Of a stretch of DNA of 6,021 nucleotides, positions 5,978 to 6,021 are shown in pieces; positions within the stretch are counted from its first letter, which is position 1, and each line of letters starts with the position of its first letter. The notes below the pieces were generated by a model, which did not search any database, had not been told where the DNA came from, and saw only the letters and a program-made list of their open reading frames with translations. This DNA comes from JADJEI01 sp035328465. Lineage in GTDB: Bacteria > Bacteroidota > Ignavibacteria > Ignavibacteriales > Ignavibacteriaceae. The DNA lies in assembly GCA_035328465.1 (NCBI GenBank), contig DAOLIQ010000132.1, positions 1 to 6,021 on the forward strand, written 5' to 3'. A program made the position numbers and the translations under genes.

Positions 5978-6021
5978 CATTAGCACAGATAGCGGCTCAA
6001 GCCTAAATTTTCAGTGGTTGT

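Larger units (their letters stand above)
5164..6021. other. Gene-free, repeat-rich region
   Basis: No real gene is visible on either strand across this roughly 860-nt stretch. From 5164 to 5393 it is AT-rich leader and upstream DNA of the minus-strand gene. From 5394 to 5609 it holds tandem 42-bp units and a decayed half unit. From 5610 to 5757 I see nothing specific. From 5758 to 5941 there is a MITE-like insertion inside an older hairpin, and from 5942 to the edge a GC-rich palindromic intergenic repeat. The contrast between GC-rich repeat blocks and AT-rich surroundings is visible by eye. Confidence 0.7.

Overview
The window looks like a piece of an AT-rich bacterial chromosome. My best guess is the Bacteroidota/Chlorobiota/Ignavibacteria side of the tree. 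That rests on the multi-PAS hybrid kinase style, the receiver-domain wording (MDINLG...NGIEV), the AAAGGA-type ribosome binding sites and the repeat-rich intergenic DNA. It is inference; no rRNA or other taxonomic marker is present.

Left half (1-3170, + strand): a two-gene signalling operon. The first gene enters from the left edge already open. It encodes the C-terminal 911 residues of a soluble-looking hybrid histidine kinase: the end of one PAS domain, four complete PAS domains, HisKA, HATPase and a fused receiver. After 36 nt and a clear RBS comes a 131-residue stand-alone receiver protein. The likely flow is sensing by PAS domains, autophosphorylation at His551 (window numbering), then transfer to the fused receiver (Asp842) and/or the separate receiver (Asp58). 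No DNA-binding or enzymatic output domain is visible.

Middle (3186-5151, - strand): a 278-residue two-domain PhnB-like VOC protein convergent with the receiver gene (15 nt between stops), then about 400 nt of AT-rich DNA, an intrinsic terminator, and a 207-residue protein of unknown function (helical N-terminus plus a fibronectin-III-like C-terminal part). For both minus-strand genes an RBS inside the longest ORF shows that the real start is downstream of the ORF's first codon.

Right end (5152-6021): no gene, but dense repeat structure. It holds a possible sigma-54-like -24/-12 element upstream of the 207-residue gene, an array of about 3.6 tandem 42-bp units with an outlying decayed half unit, and a 160-bp MITE-like element with 17-bp terminal inverted repeats and a TTTA target duplication. 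That element appears to have landed in the loop of an older CCCCGG...CCGGGG hairpin. A perfect 16-bp GC-rich palindrome lies at the right edge. The MITE and its palindromic target are the most interesting non-coding find. I see no CRISPR, defence system or other complete novel gene system.
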